DNA of 64,000 nucleotides from positions 1 through 64,000 of the forward strand of contig CAZOVG010000002.1 of assembly GCA_964583335.1 (NCBI GenBank). The letters run 5' to 3'. The stretch comes from JAGNKE01 sp964583335 (GTDB taxonomy: Bacteria; Pseudomonadota; Alphaproteobacteria; Micavibrionales; Micavibrionaceae). The stretch's first letter is position 1. Every line of letters starts with the position of its first letter. The notes under the pieces were generated by a model. That model saw only the letters and a program-made list of their open reading frames with translations. It did no database searches and had not been told where the DNA came from. The position numbers were made by a program, and so were the translations under genes. Positions 47,990-57,496 of this stretch are shown here, in pieces.

Positions 47990-49780
47990 CTATCCAATAA
48001 TGACGCTGGTCTGCGCCGTCAGCCATTTGCGTGTCTCGGGCCGCAGAAGCGGGCCGATGATCTCCTCGATGTCGAGATAATAGGCGCGGAGCCAGCGGCG
48101 CTCGTCCTCGTTGATCTCCTCCATCAGGATCAGGCGCGGATCGTACGGCACGAGGGTCAGGCTGCGGAACCCCAGAAGCCTCGGCCCCGTTGGTTCCTCC
48201 TTTTCAACGCGAACCTGCATGATGTTCTCGATGCGGATACCGTATTCCCCGGCGCGGTAATAGCCCGGCTCGTTGGTGAGCAGCATTCCGGGCTTAAGAG
48301 CCTCGCGCCCGCGCGGCGATATGGAGACCGGCCCCTCATGCACGCCGAGGTAACAGCCGACGCCGTGCCCGGTGCCGTGGGCGTAATCCAGCCCGGCTTC
48401 CCAGAGGTGCTGGCGGGCCAGCGTATCAAGCTGCACGCCCGTCGTGCCTTCGGGGAATTTCGCCCGGGAGAGCGCGATATGCCCCTTGAGGACCATTGTG
48501 TAATGCTTTTGCATGTCCGGGGTCGGCGGGCCGATGGCGACAGTCCGCGTGATGTCGGTCGTGCCCCAGCTATATTGCCCGCCGCAGTCGATGAGCAGAA
48601 GGCCCGGCGGTTCGATCTTCGCGTTGGTCTCGGGGGTGGCGCGGTAATGGATGATCGCGCCGTTCGCGCCGAAGCCCGCGATGGTGGCGAAGCTCGGCCC
48701 CTGATAGCCGCCCTGCTGGATCTTGTATTGCTGGATTTTCTCGTCCACGTCGATTTCGGTGAGGCGGCCCTTGTGGGCCTCGCGGTCGAGGTCGTGCAGG
48801 AGCTGGATCATCGCGATCGCGTCGCGGATATGCACATCGCGGATGGCGGCTGATTCGGTGTCGCTCTTGATCGCCTTGCGCGGCTCGACGGGGTCTTTCT
48901 GCGCGACGATCTGCGCGCCCGCCTGTTCCAGCTTTTGCTCGAACCAGACGGGGGAGCGGTCGCGGTCGAACATCACCTTGCGGCCTGCAAGCTGGCCGAA
49001 GCGCAGGGGCATGTTATCCGGAGGGATGACGTTCACCCCCTGCCCCACATGGGCGAGGATGGCGGGCGGCACCTTGCGCGGATCGACGAACCAGTCGAGC
49101 GTTCCATCGGCATAGACCAGCGCGTGGGATTGCACCAGCGGCGTATAGAGCACGTCGCGCCCGCGCACGTTCAGCAGCCAGCAGACGGAATCGCAGGCGG
49201 TGAGCAGAACCGCATCCGCGCCCTTGGCCTTGATTTCGGCGGCCAGTTCTGTGCGCTTGGCGAGAGAGTCCGATCCCGCCACGTCGTGCGGAAACGGTTC
49301 GGCGGGGTTCATGGGGCGGCCCGGGCGGTCGGCCCAGACGGCGTCCAGCGGGTTGACGGGCACGGGCTTCAGGGCCATGCGGTTTGAAACCGCCTTATAG
49401 ACTGCCTCGATCTGCGCGGGGGTGTGCAGCCAAGGGTCGAAGCCGATCTTGTCGCCCTCCTTCGCGTTTTGCGCTATCCAGTGGGCGGGCGTCGTGCGGG
49501 TGCTGTCCTGCGTTTCGTAGAGGGCGGGGTCCACCTCCCGCTCGACCTGAAGCGTATAGCGCCCGTCGGTGAGGACGACCGCGCGGTCCTTGAGAATAAC
49601 CAGCGTTCCGGCGCTGCCCGTGAAGCCGCTCAGCCATGCCACGCGCTCGGCGCAGGCGGCCAGGAACTCCCCCTGATATTCGTCGGTCCGGGGCAGGATG
49701 AAGCCGTCAAGGCCCATCTCTTCAATCTTTTTTCGAAAAGCGGCAAGCCTGTCTTGATATGGGTGCGTGTTTTCTGGCAT
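47990..49780 (-). CDS. pepP: Xaa-Pro aminopeptidase (M24B)
   Basis: 596 residues, the three-domain form seen in many alphaproteobacteria and eukaryotic APP1. Two creatinase-type N-terminal domains (first DGFILPRTDEYQGEFLAACAERVAWLSGFTGSAG) precede the M24 pita-bread domain. Metal ligands are visible: LLIDCGGQYSWGTTDITRTV (two Asp), GTGHGVGCYLGVHEGP (His), LTNEPGYYRAGEYGIRIENIM (Glu, Glu). It removes N-terminal residues from Xaa-Pro peptides, in line with peptide import by the Yej system. Confidence 0.93.
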   Translation of the reverse strand: MPENTHPYQDRLAAFRKKIEEMGLDGFILPRTDEYQGEFLAACAERVAWLSGFTGSAGTLVILKDRAVVLTDGRYTLQVEREVDPALYETQDSTRTTPAHWIAQNAKEGDKIGFDPWLHTPAQIEAVYKAVSNRMALKPVPVNPLDAVWADRPGRPMNPAEPFPHDVAGSDSLAKRTELAAEIKAKGADAVLLTACDSVCWLLNVRGRDVLYTPLVQSHALVYADGTLDWFVDPRKVPPAILAHVGQGVNVIPPDNMPLRFGQLAGRKVMFDRDRSPVWFEQKLEQAGAQIVAQKDPVEPRKAIKSDTESAAIRDVHIRDAIAMIQLLHDLDREAHKGRLTEIDVDEKIQQYKIQQGGYQGPSFATIAGFGANGAIIHYRATPETNAKIEPPGLLLIDCGGQYSWGTTDITRTVAIGPPTPDMQKHYTMVLKGHIALSRAKFPEGTTGVQLDTLARQHLWEAGLDYAHGTGHGVGCYLGVHEGPVSISPRGREALKPGMLLTNEPGYYRAGEYGIRIENIMQVRVEKEEPTGPRLLGFRSLTLVPYDPRLILMEEINEDERRWLRAYYLDIEEIIGPLLRPETRKWLTAQTSVIIG

Positions 49781-49830
49781 CTTTCCTCAGAAGCATTTTT
49801 TGTGACTTTTGATTGTCCACCATTATAAGG

Positions 49831-50676
49831 ATGCGTCCCATCAAGACTCAAGAGCAGGCGCACATTATTGTTTTCGGGAACGAAAAGGGCGGGTCGGGCA
49901 AATCGACGGCGGCGATGCATACGGCTATCGCCCTTCTGCGGCTCGGCTACAAGGTGGGCAGCATTGATCTCGACGCTCGGCAGGGCACGTTTACCCGCTA
50001 TCTCAAGAAACGCTTTGATTTCATCACCAGCACGCGCGACCACCTGCCCTGCCCGACGCATCTCTCGATCCCGCGCAGCACGGCGGACAGCGTCACCGCG
50101 CAGGAAGAGGAAGAGCGGACGTTCCTCTCCCTTGCCCTTAAGGAGCTGGGGCGGCAGAACCATTTCATCATCATCGACACGCCGGGGACGGATTCGCACC
50201 TCAGCCGCCTTGCTCACGGGCATGCGGATACGCTGATCACGCCCATGAACGACAGTTTCATCGACCTTGACGTTCTGGTCGATATCGACCCGGATACGCT
50301 CAAGATCAAGGGGCCGTCGGTCTACGCGCAGATGGTGCAGGATCTGCGGCGCAAGCGGCAACTTTGCAACGCGGGCGACCTCGACTGGATCGTGATGCGC
50401 AACCGCCTCGCCTCGCTCAACGCCCGCAACAAACAGGTGGTGGGCGACATCCTGCAGGATATTTCCGGGGCGATCGGGTTTCGCCTGGCTCCGGGTTTCG
50501 GGGAGCGCGTGATCTTCCGCGAGATGTTCCTCAAGGGCATGACCCTGCTCGACATCAAGGAGGGGTCGGACAAGCCGCTGACCCTCTCGCAGATCACCGC
50601 GCGGCAGGAGGTGCGGAATCTCGTGGTCGAGCTGGCGCCCGAAAAGCTCAAGGGCCGGGTTCGGCCTCTTTCTTAA
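49831..50676 (+). CDS. mipZ: MipZ-like ParA-family ATPase (division-plane placement)
   Basis: 281 residues from ATG 49831, or 287 from TTG 49813; neither has an ideal site. Deviant Walker A FGNEKGGSGKSTAAMH, IDLDARQGTFTRYL (switch I), FIIIDTPGTDSHLSRLAHGHAD (Walker B) and LITPMNDSFIDLDVL follow the MipZ pattern. MipZ forms a gradient from ParB at the pole and blocks FtsZ away from mid-cell in alphaproteobacteria. Divergent from pepP with a 50-bp gap. Confidence 0.9.
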   Translation: MRPIKTQEQAHIIVFGNEKGGSGKSTAAMHTAIALLRLGYKVGSIDLDARQGTFTRYLKKRFDFITSTRDHLPCPTHLSIPRSTADSVTAQEEEERTFLSLALKELGRQNHFIIIDTPGTDSHLSRLAHGHADTLITPMNDSFIDLDVLVDIDPDTLKIKGPSVYAQMVQDLRRKRQLCNAGDLDWIVMRNRLASLNARNKQVVGDILQDISGAIGFRLAPGFGERVIFREMFLKGMTLLDIKEGSDKPLTLSQITARQEVRNLVVELAPEKLKGRVRPLS

Positions 50677-50723
50677 GTTTCCTGAGTATGCTAGCCACCT
50701 GACACGTTGGCGGCTCTTTGGAA

Positions 50724-51068
50724 TTATGCCCCCGTCGCGAGCAGTAAATAATTTTTCATCCATAGGACCGCGAGAGCAACAGCTATGGCTATTTGCAAAA
50801 TGAAAAAGCCCGCTGTTTGCCTTTCTTCTTCATGCTTAATGCACACGTAGTATAAAAACTCAGCTGTCTGTCTTAGGATGATTGAGGCCACAGTGATCGG
50901 CAAAGAAAACAGGCCACACACTAAAATCACACCCCAGTTTATGTTTAGTACATACCCCCATAAGGTGTCGGGTATCCCGTAGCCTTCCCACATAAAAAAG
51001 GGGCTTAAAATTATGATCGTCAGCGTTATTACATAAACGATTAGAAAGTTTTTCATTGTTTGTGTCAT
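50724..51068 (-). CDS. small membrane protein, unknown
   Basis: 114 residues from ATG 51068 (alternatively MKNFLIV from 51056). Three to four hydrophobic helices (FLIVYVITLTIIILSPFF, WGVILVCGLFSLPITVASIIL, FFILQIAIAVALAVLW). The longer frame reaches into repeat DNA and is not credible. AT-rich compared with its neighbours. Confidence 0.5.
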   Translation of the reverse strand: MTQTMKNFLIVYVITLTIIILSPFFMWEGYGIPDTLWGYVLNINWGVILVCGLFSLPITVASIILRQTAEFLYYVCIKHEEERQTAGFFILQIAIAVALAVLWMKNYLLLATGA

Positions 51069-51507
51069 TCGGGCTTGTCTTATGTCTAATAAGATATCCG
51101 TATACGGAGATATTAAACCATAATAAGCGCTCTGTTGGATCCCCACTTTCGTGGGGATGCCGCTGCTGTTTGATCCTCGACCCGAGAGCATCCCCGTGTA
51201 AACGGGGATCCAGAGATCATCTCTACTGGATCCCTGCTTTCGCAGGGATGACAAGGCGGGGCGCGGGGGTGACAAAAAGGGGCGATTCCGTCTTTGCGAG
51301 GAGGCCGAAAGGCTGACGAAGCAATCCACACCTCGAATTATGGATTGCTTCACCCGCTAGGGCGGGTTCGCAATGACGCTTCTGTCCATGAGGCCGGAGC
51401 GGCACGCGGATTGCATCCCCCTTCCCGGCTTCGGCTGACCGGGCTTGCATTGGCGCGGCGGGCGTGGCAGTAATTTGGTGCAACGCAAAAAGTTAACGGA
51501 CTGATTC
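51069..51507. repeat. composite intergenic repeats, copy 3
   Basis: 439 bp without a gene. Three-hairpin unit at about 51136-51265: CCCCAC-TTTC-GTGGGG (51141-51156), ATCCCCGT-GTAA-ACGGGGAT (near 51190-51209), CCCTGC-TTTC-GCAGGG (near 51235-51250). The first stem shows a compensatory change (G-C to A-T) against other copies. Then an imperfect inverted repeat about 51290-51377 starts TTTGCGAGGAGGCCGAAAGG and ends GGGCGGGTTCGCAATGACG, also found near 5290-5325. Confidence 0.8.
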
Positions 51508-52392
51508 ATGAGTACATCCCCCACGCCCCGGCCCGTCAAAAAGGCCGTCTTTCCTGTCGCCGGACTCGGCTCGCGCTTTCTTCCCGCCACAAAGGCCATG
51601 CCCAAGGAGATGCTGACCATCTGTGACCGGCCGCTGATCCAGCATGTCGTGGAGGAGGCCCGCGCGGCGGGGATCGAGGAGTTCATCTTCGTCACCGGGC
51701 GGCACAAGGAATTGCTGGAGGAGCATTTCGACCTGCAATTCGAGTTGGAGCAGACTTTGGAATCGCGCGGCAAGACCGCGCTGCTGGAAAAGGTGCGCGA
51801 GGCCGAGCTGCCCGCCGGGCGGCTGATCCTCACACGGCAGGCCAAGCCGCTGGGCCTCGGCCATGCGGTGTGGTGCGCGGCGCGGATCATCGGGAACGAG
51901 CCGTTCGCGGTGCTGCTGCCCGACGTTCTGATGAAGGGCAAGCAATCGTGCCTCAAGCAGATGGTCGACACCTATAATAAAGTCGGGGGCAACCTGATCG
52001 CCGTCGAGGAGGTTCCGCGCGCGGAAACCAAGAATTACGGGATCATCGACACGAAGGACCAGACCCTTCCGGTCATGCCGGTCGCGGGGCTGGTCGAGAA
52101 GCCCGAGCCGGAGAAGGCCCCCTCCACGCTGTCGGTGGTCGGGCGTTATATCTTCCAACCGGAGTTGTTCGAATACTTAAGCGCCTTCGAGAAGGGCGCG
52201 GGCGGGGAGATCCAGCTGACCGACGCGATGGCGAAGCTGATCGGCCAGCAGCCGTTCAACGCTATCCGGTTCGACGGCAAGAGCTACGATTGCGGCAGCC
52301 GCCTCGGGTTCATTGAGGCAAACATCGCCTACGGCCTGAGCGATCCCGAAATTTCAAACGGTGTGAAAGAGGTTCTGAAACGCTATGTCTGA
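51508..52392 (+). CDS. galU: UTP-glucose-1-phosphate uridylyltransferase
   Basis: 294 residues. KKAVFPVAGLGSRFLPATKAMPKEML is the GalU signature, then VEEARAAGIEEFIFVTGR, LGLGHAVWCA, FAVLLPDVLM, GLVEKP and VGRYIFQPELFE, with KSYDCGSRLGFIEANIAYGL near the end. Makes UDP-glucose for envelope polysaccharides. Overlaps the next start by 8 bp if the longer reading of that gene is used. Confidence 0.95.
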   Translation: MSTSPTPRPVKKAVFPVAGLGSRFLPATKAMPKEMLTICDRPLIQHVVEEARAAGIEEFIFVTGRHKELLEEHFDLQFELEQTLESRGKTALLEKVREAELPAGRLILTRQAKPLGLGHAVWCAARIIGNEPFAVLLPDVLMKGKQSCLKQMVDTYNKVGGNLIAVEEVPRAETKNYGIIDTKDQTLPVMPVAGLVEKPEPEKAPSTLSVVGRYIFQPELFEYLSAFEKGAGGEIQLTDAMAKLIGQQPFNAIRFDGKSYDCGSRLGFIEANIAYGLSDPEISNGVKEVLKRYV

Positions 52393-52429
52393 GACAGCCC
52401 GTAAAACCAACACAGAGAGTACAAACACC

Positions 52430-53818
52430 ATGAGCGCCTATAGCTTCAACCCCACGATCCTGCGCGAATACGACATACGCGGGCAGATCGGCAAGAACCT
52501 CTCGGAACAGGACGCCTACGCGCTGGGCCGCGCGTTCGGCACTTATGTCGCCGGGCTGAAGGGGCAGCATGTCTGCGTCGGCTATGACGGGCGCGTGAGT
52601 TCGCCGGGGCTGGCCGAGGCCCTGACTAAAGGTTTGCGCGAGTCGGGCATGGATGTGACCTTCATCGGGCTGGGGCCGACGCCGATGCTCTATTTCTCCG
52701 TCAAGCACTTCAAGGCCGATGCGGGGATCATGGTCACGGGTTCGCACAACCCGCCGGATTATAACGGGTTTAAGATGACGCTCCAGGCCGGGCCGGTGTT
52801 CGGGGAGAAGATTCAGGAGATCGGCCGGATTTCCGCCTCCGGGGCGCTGGCTTCGGGCGCGGGCGGCCGGACCGACAAGGACGTCAAGGAGGCGTTCGTT
52901 TCGCGCCTCATGCAGGATCTCAAGCTGACGCGCGACCTCAACGTGGCGTGGGACGCCGGGAACGGCGCGGCGGGCGAGGTTCTGGAGATGCTGACCAGCC
53001 GCATCCCGGGCAATCATATCCTGCTGTTTCCCGAGATTGACGGGAATTTCCCCAACCATCACCCGGACCCGACGGTGGACGAGAACCTCATCGACCTGCA
53101 AAAGGCGGTGCGGGAGAATAACTGCGACCTCGGCATTGCGTTCGACGGCGACGGCGACCGGATCGGCGTGGTGGACGAAAAGGGCGCGGTCTTGCGCTGC
53201 GATATTCTGATGACGATCTACGCCAAAGAGGTTCTGCGCAACCGCCCCGGCGCGGCGATCATCGGCGATGTCAAATGCTCGCAGGTGATGTTCGACGAAA
53301 TCCGCAAGCTGGGCGGGAACGCCGTCATGTGGAAGACCGGGCATTCCCTGATCAAGGACAAGATGGGCGAGCTCAAAGCGCCGCTGGCGGGGGAACTGAG
53401 CGGGCATATCTTTTTCGCCGACAAATATTACGGGTACGACGACGCGCTTTATTGCGGCGTGCGGCTTTTGAACGCGCTTTCGGAGGCGAAGGGCGGGCTT
53501 TCGAGCCTGACGGCGCACCTGCCCGTTCTGTTCAACACGCCCGAAGTGCGGTTCGACGTGGACGAGGACGGCAAATTCGACCTCGTGCCGCGCGTGGCGG
53601 CCAGCCTCGCCCTGCGGAAGGATCCCGACATCGCGGTCAACGATATCGACGGGGTGCGGGTGTCCACACCGGACGGCTGGTGGCTGCTGCGGCCCTCGAA
53701 CACGCAGAGCGTCCTCGTGGCGCGGGCGGAGAGCGACAGCGCAGAGGGTCTGGAGCGACTCAAAGCTATGGCTCAGGAAGAAGTGAAAAAACTTGGATAT
53801 ACGCTGGTGTTTCAGTGA
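52430..53818 (+). CDS. phosphomannomutase/phosphoglucomutase
   Basis: 462 residues from ATG 52430 (MSAYSFNPTILREYDIRGQIG), the family-typical start; ATG 52385 adds 15 residues and overlaps galU. The phosphoserine loop GIMVTGSHNPPDYNGFKM, metal loop FDGDGDRIGVVDEKG, sugar loop GELSGHIFF and phosphate loop RPSNTQSVLVARAES are complete. Converts hexose-6-P to hexose-1-P, which would feed GalU. AlgC/ManB type. Confidence 0.92.
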   Translation: MSAYSFNPTILREYDIRGQIGKNLSEQDAYALGRAFGTYVAGLKGQHVCVGYDGRVSSPGLAEALTKGLRESGMDVTFIGLGPTPMLYFSVKHFKADAGIMVTGSHNPPDYNGFKMTLQAGPVFGEKIQEIGRISASGALASGAGGRTDKDVKEAFVSRLMQDLKLTRDLNVAWDAGNGAAGEVLEMLTSRIPGNHILLFPEIDGNFPNHHPDPTVDENLIDLQKAVRENNCDLGIAFDGDGDRIGVVDEKGAVLRCDILMTIYAKEVLRNRPGAAIIGDVKCSQVMFDEIRKLGGNAVMWKTGHSLIKDKMGELKAPLAGELSGHIFFADKYYGYDDALYCGVRLLNALSEAKGGLSSLTAHLPVLFNTPEVRFDVDEDGKFDLVPRVAASLALRKDPDIAVNDIDGVRVSTPDGWWLLRPSNTQSVLVARAESDSAEGLERLKAMAQEEVKKLGYTLVFQ

Positions 53819-53859
53819 CGAATCGTTTTCACTGTAAGAGTTTTAAAAACTTCGGCTGA

Positions 53860-54519
53860 ATGGCGATGCACGATCAAGACTGCGTTAAACTCATCGAACT
53901 CATGGCCTCCAAGGTCTGCCACGACCTGATCAGCCCGATCGGGGCGGTGTCCAACGGCGTCGAGTTTCTCGAAGAAGCCAGCGGCGGCGAAGGCATGGAC
54001 GCCGAGGCCGTCAACCTGATCGCGTTCAGCGCCGGACAGGCGGCGGCCAAGCTCAAGCTGTTTCGCCTCGCCTATGGCGCGGGAGGCGCGGACTCCTCCA
54101 TAAAGCCGGAAGACGTACACAAGATCTTCGCGGACTATATCGGCGGCGACAAGCGGATCAAGCAAGACTGGGACCCGCATGCGCCGCTGGGCCTCACCGA
54201 TCCGCCGCCGGGGCTGTGTAAGATTTTGGCCTGCCTGCTGCTGACCCTCATCGACACGCTGCCCAAGGGCGGCACGGTTCGGGCTTTCGACGGCGGGGAC
54301 GGCTCGCTGCATGTTCAATCCACGGGCGAGCATGCGGGCTTCCGCGAGGGGTATAAGGAAGCGCTTACGGGCGCGGCGAGGCCGGAAAGCCTCGAACCCA
54401 AAACCATTCACCCCTACCTCACCCATCTGCTCGCCGGGCATTACGGATATTCTATCCACGTCTTTGATACGCAAGAAAATTCAATTCTCTTGAGCTTGCG
54501 CAACGCCTCGCTATCCTGA
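53860..54519 (+). CDS. chpT: histidine phosphotransferase ChpT
   Basis: 219 residues. ASKVCHDLISPIGAVSNGVEFLEE carries the phospho-accepting His of ChpT-type DHp domains; the second half is a degenerate HATPase-like fold lacking clear ATP motifs (GGTVRAFDGGDGSLHVQSTG, LTHLLAGHYGYSIHVF). ChpT relays phosphate from CckA to CtrA and CpdR. Its position before the che operon and ctrA in the same window suits a common motility/cell-cycle regulon. Confidence 0.9.
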   Translation: MAMHDQDCVKLIELMASKVCHDLISPIGAVSNGVEFLEEASGGEGMDAEAVNLIAFSAGQAAAKLKLFRLAYGAGGADSSIKPEDVHKIFADYIGGDKRIKQDWDPHAPLGLTDPPPGLCKILACLLLTLIDTLPKGGTVRAFDGGDGSLHVQSTGEHAGFREGYKEALTGAARPESLEPKTIHPYLTHLLAGHYGYSIHVFDTQENSILLSLRNASLS

Positions 54520-54604
54520 TTCAGGGTCGTATGCTGCCCGTATACCCTACGGGCCTTCTCTGAAGATACTCCCCCGCCTTTTCGGTTTTTCTGAGTCCTC
54601 TGCG

Positions 54605-54619
54605 TTAATCTTATTTTAA
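54605..54619. promoter_or_regulatory. CtrA-type box upstream of cheA
   Basis: TTAATCTTATTTTAA, exact TTAA-N7-TTAA, 121 bp upstream of the cheA start in a 220-bp gap. CtrA binding inferred from consensus. Confidence 0.55.
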
Positions 54620-54668
54620 TTCGGTCCCGCGTATCCTTTTCGGACTCGGGATTTTGTTGCAGGTCATT

Positions 54669-54696
54669 CGCGCGGCTTAGAGCTTGCGCGGTTTTT
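54669..54696 (+). terminator. possible terminator hairpin between chpT and cheA
   Basis: CGCGC (54669-54673) and GCGCG (54686-54690) with a 12-nt loop, then GTTTTTC. Short stem; it lies after the CtrA box and 44 bp before cheA, so it could also be a leader structure. Confidence 0.3.
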
Positions 54697-54739
54697 CTGT
54701 AGTTTTGTATTTATTTTGTGCGATCAGGGATAGTGCGCC

Positions 54740-57451
54740 ATGGATGATCTTATTGTCGAGTTTCTGACCGAGACCAACGAAAGCCTTGATGAGCTCGATC
54801 TCGATCTGGTCAATCTCGAACAGCACCCCAACGACAAGGCGTTGCTTGGCAAGATTTTTCGCCTCATGCACACCATCAAAGGGACGTGCGGGTTTCTGGG
54901 CCTGCCGCGCCTTGAGAAGACCGCGCACCACGCCGAGAACGTGCTGGGGCGCTTCCGCGACGGCGATCTGGACGTCACGGCCGAATATGTCACGCTTATT
55001 TTCGAATCCATCGACCGTATTAAATTCATCGTCGGCAAGCTGGGCGAGACCGGCAAGGAGCCGGAAGGGAGCGATCAGGATCTGATCGCCAAGCTGGACG
55101 CGGCCTATGAAGGCAAGTCGATCAGCGGCGGCGCTTCTGCCGCACCCCAGGCCCCCGAGCCGAAGCCCGAACCCAAGATCGAGGCGCGGACCGTCGCCCC
55201 GCCGGAGCCGCTTGCGGGCGAAGTTTCGCTCGAAGAGCTCGAAGCGGCGTTTCTGGCCGCGCCCGGGCCCGAGTTGGCCCCTCCCCCTCCTCCTGCGGCA
55301 AAACCTCCGGCCAGCGGCGGTGAGGAAGCCACAGCCGCCAAGGAAGGCGCGGTCGGCTCACAGACGCTGCGCGTCAATGTCGAGGTGCTTGAAAACCTGA
55401 TGACGATGGTCAGCGAACTTGTTCTGACCCGCAACCAGTTGCTGCAGATTTTGCGCAGCAACGCCGAGAGCGAATTCACAACGCCGCTGCAACGGTTGAA
55501 CCACGTCGTCTCCGACCTTCAGGAAGGCGTGATGAAGACGCGGATGCAGCCGATCGGCAACGCCTGGCAGAAGCTGCCGCGCATCATCCGCGACCTCAGC
55601 ATGGAACTGGGCAAGAAGATCGACCTCGACATGCGCGGGGCCGACACGGAGCTGGACCGGCAGGTTCTGGAAATGATTAAGGATCCGCTGACGCACATGG
55701 TGCGCAATTCCGGCGATCACGGGATCGAAAAGCCCGCCGACCGCGTGAAGGCGGGCAAGCCGGAAACGGGCAGGATCCTGCTCGAAGCGTTCCACGAGGG
55801 CGGGCACATCCTGATTAAAATTTCCGACGACGGTAAGGGGCTTGCGCTTGAGAAGATCAAGCAGAAGATTCTTTCCAACGGCCTCGCGACGCAGGAAGAG
55901 CTTCAGGGCATGTCGGTGCAGCAAATCCAGCAATATATCTTCAAGGCCGGGTTTTCGACCGCCGAGAAGGTCACCTCCGTCTCCGGGCGCGGGGTGGGTA
56001 TGGACGTCGTGCGCACCAATATCGAAAAAATCGGCGGTTCGATCGAGATGAACTCCGTCGAGGGCAAGGGCTCGGTCTTCACGATCAAAATTCCACTTAC
56101 GCTGGCCATCGTGTCCGCTCTCATCGTCGAGGCGGCGGGCGAGCGCTTCGCGATTCCGCAGCTTTCGGTCCGCGAGCTTGTTATGATCTCCACGCAGGGC
56201 GACAACCGCATCGAATACGTGCATAACGCGCCGGTCTTCCGTCTGCGCGAGCGGCTTCTGCCGCTGATCTCGCTGGGCGACGTGCTCAAACTGCGCGATG
56301 ACGACGCCGATCAGGGGCTGATTACCCGGGGTTATATCGTGGTTACGCAGGTCGGCAGCTTCGAGTTCGGGATCATCGTGGACAAGGTCTTCGACACCGA
56401 GGAGATCGTGGTCAAGCCGGTCAGCAAGTTGCTGCAAGGTTTGAGCCTTTTCTCGGGGAATACCATTCTCGGGGACGGCAGCGTGATCATGATCCTCGAC
56501 CCGAACGGGATCGCGGAGACGACCGGGACGCTGGCCGAGGCCGACCGGGAAGAAGCCGAACAGGTCGGCAACATACCGGATTCCCACAAAAAAACCTCCC
56601 TGCTGCTGTTCCGTGCCGCCGACAGCGCGCCGAAGGCCGTTCCCTTGGCGCTGGTCGCGCGGCTTGAGAATGTACGCCTCGACAAGATCGAGCGTTCCGG
56701 CGGGCAGATGATGGTGCAATACCGAGACACGCTCATGCCGCTGATCCCCTATCACGAGAGCATGGAGATCGGCAGCACAGGCGAGAAGCCCGTTCTGGTG
56801 TTTGCCGAGAGAAACCGCTCTCTTGGTCTGATCGTCGATCAGATCATCGACATCACCGAGCAATATGTCGATATCCAGATCAGCGCCTCGCGTCCCGGTC
56901 TTCTGGGCAGCGCGATCATCAACGGCAAGGCCACCGATGTCATGGACCTTGCGTATTTTCTGGCCAGCATCGACAAGGACTGGTTCAAGGATCACGGGGA
57001 CGAGGATTTCGTGACCGCCGCCGACCTGTCCAACAAGAACCGCAGACGCAGCATTCTTTTGATCGATGACAGCCTGTTCTTCCGTAATATGCTCACGCCC
57101 CTGCTCAGCGTTGCCGGGTATGACGTGACGACACTTGAGAGCCCGTTGCAGGCGCTCAAGCTGTGCGAGGACGGGGCGAATTTCGACGTCATCATCAGCG
57201 ATATCGAGATGCCCGAGATGGACGGGTTCGAGTTCGCCCAGCGGGTGCGTGAGAGCAGCCGCTGGCAGAACGTGCCGATGGTCGCGCTCTCCTCGCATGC
57301 GACCCCGCAGGATATCGACCGGGGCCGTAAAGTCGGTTTTAACGATTATGTCGCAAAATTCGACAGGGATACGCTTTTGAACGCCCTCTCCGAAACGGTG
57401 GCGAACGCCCGTATGGCGGAGCGCGTGTCCAAGGCTACGGCCAGAGGTTAA
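54740..57451 (+). CDS. cheA: hybrid chemotaxis histidine kinase CheA with two CheW domains and a receiver
   Basis: 903 residues. HPt domain with His44 in LMHTIKGTCGFLG; Ala/Pro-rich linker (130-210) with no visible P2 domain; dimerisation helices NLMTMVSELVLTRNQLLQ; HATPase with LTHMVRNSGDHGIE, SDDGKGL and SGRGVGMDVVRTNIEKIGG; first CheW-like domain (about 450-600); second CheW-like domain (620-750); receiver domain (770-895) with LLIDDSLFFRN and ISDIEMPEMDGFEF. Such CheA-REC hybrids can use an internal phosphate sink. First gene of the che operon. Confidence 0.95.
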   Translation: MDDLIVEFLTETNESLDELDLDLVNLEQHPNDKALLGKIFRLMHTIKGTCGFLGLPRLEKTAHHAENVLGRFRDGDLDVTAEYVTLIFESIDRIKFIVGKLGETGKEPEGSDQDLIAKLDAAYEGKSISGGASAAPQAPEPKPEPKIEARTVAPPEPLAGEVSLEELEAAFLAAPGPELAPPPPPAAKPPASGGEEATAAKEGAVGSQTLRVNVEVLENLMTMVSELVLTRNQLLQILRSNAESEFTTPLQRLNHVVSDLQEGVMKTRMQPIGNAWQKLPRIIRDLSMELGKKIDLDMRGADTELDRQVLEMIKDPLTHMVRNSGDHGIEKPADRVKAGKPETGRILLEAFHEGGHILIKISDDGKGLALEKIKQKILSNGLATQEELQGMSVQQIQQYIFKAGFSTAEKVTSVSGRGVGMDVVRTNIEKIGGSIEMNSVEGKGSVFTIKIPLTLAIVSALIVEAAGERFAIPQLSVRELVMISTQGDNRIEYVHNAPVFRLRERLLPLISLGDVLKLRDDDADQGLITRGYIVVTQVGSFEFGIIVDKVFDTEEIVVKPVSKLLQGLSLFSGNTILGDGSVIMILDPNGIAETTGTLAEADREEAEQVGNIPDSHKKTSLLLFRAADSAPKAVPLALVARLENVRLDKIERSGGQMMVQYRDTLMPLIPYHESMEIGSTGEKPVLVFAERNRSLGLIVDQIIDITEQYVDIQISASRPGLLGSAIINGKATDVMDLAYFLASIDKDWFKDHGDEDFVTAADLSNKNRRRSILLIDDSLFFRNMLTPLLSVAGYDVTTLESPLQALKLCEDGANFDVIISDIEMPEMDGFEFAQRVRESSRWQNVPMVALSSHATPQDIDRGRKVGFNDYVAKFDRDTLLNALSETVANARMAERVSKATARG

Positions 57452-57496
57452 TGTCCGGGAGTCCGGCGAATGTAACAGGGATATGAGGCCACGACG

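Noticed and set aside
50724..51353. 209-codon version of the small membrane protein
   Set aside because: The added N-terminus is translated from the three-hairpin repeat unit.
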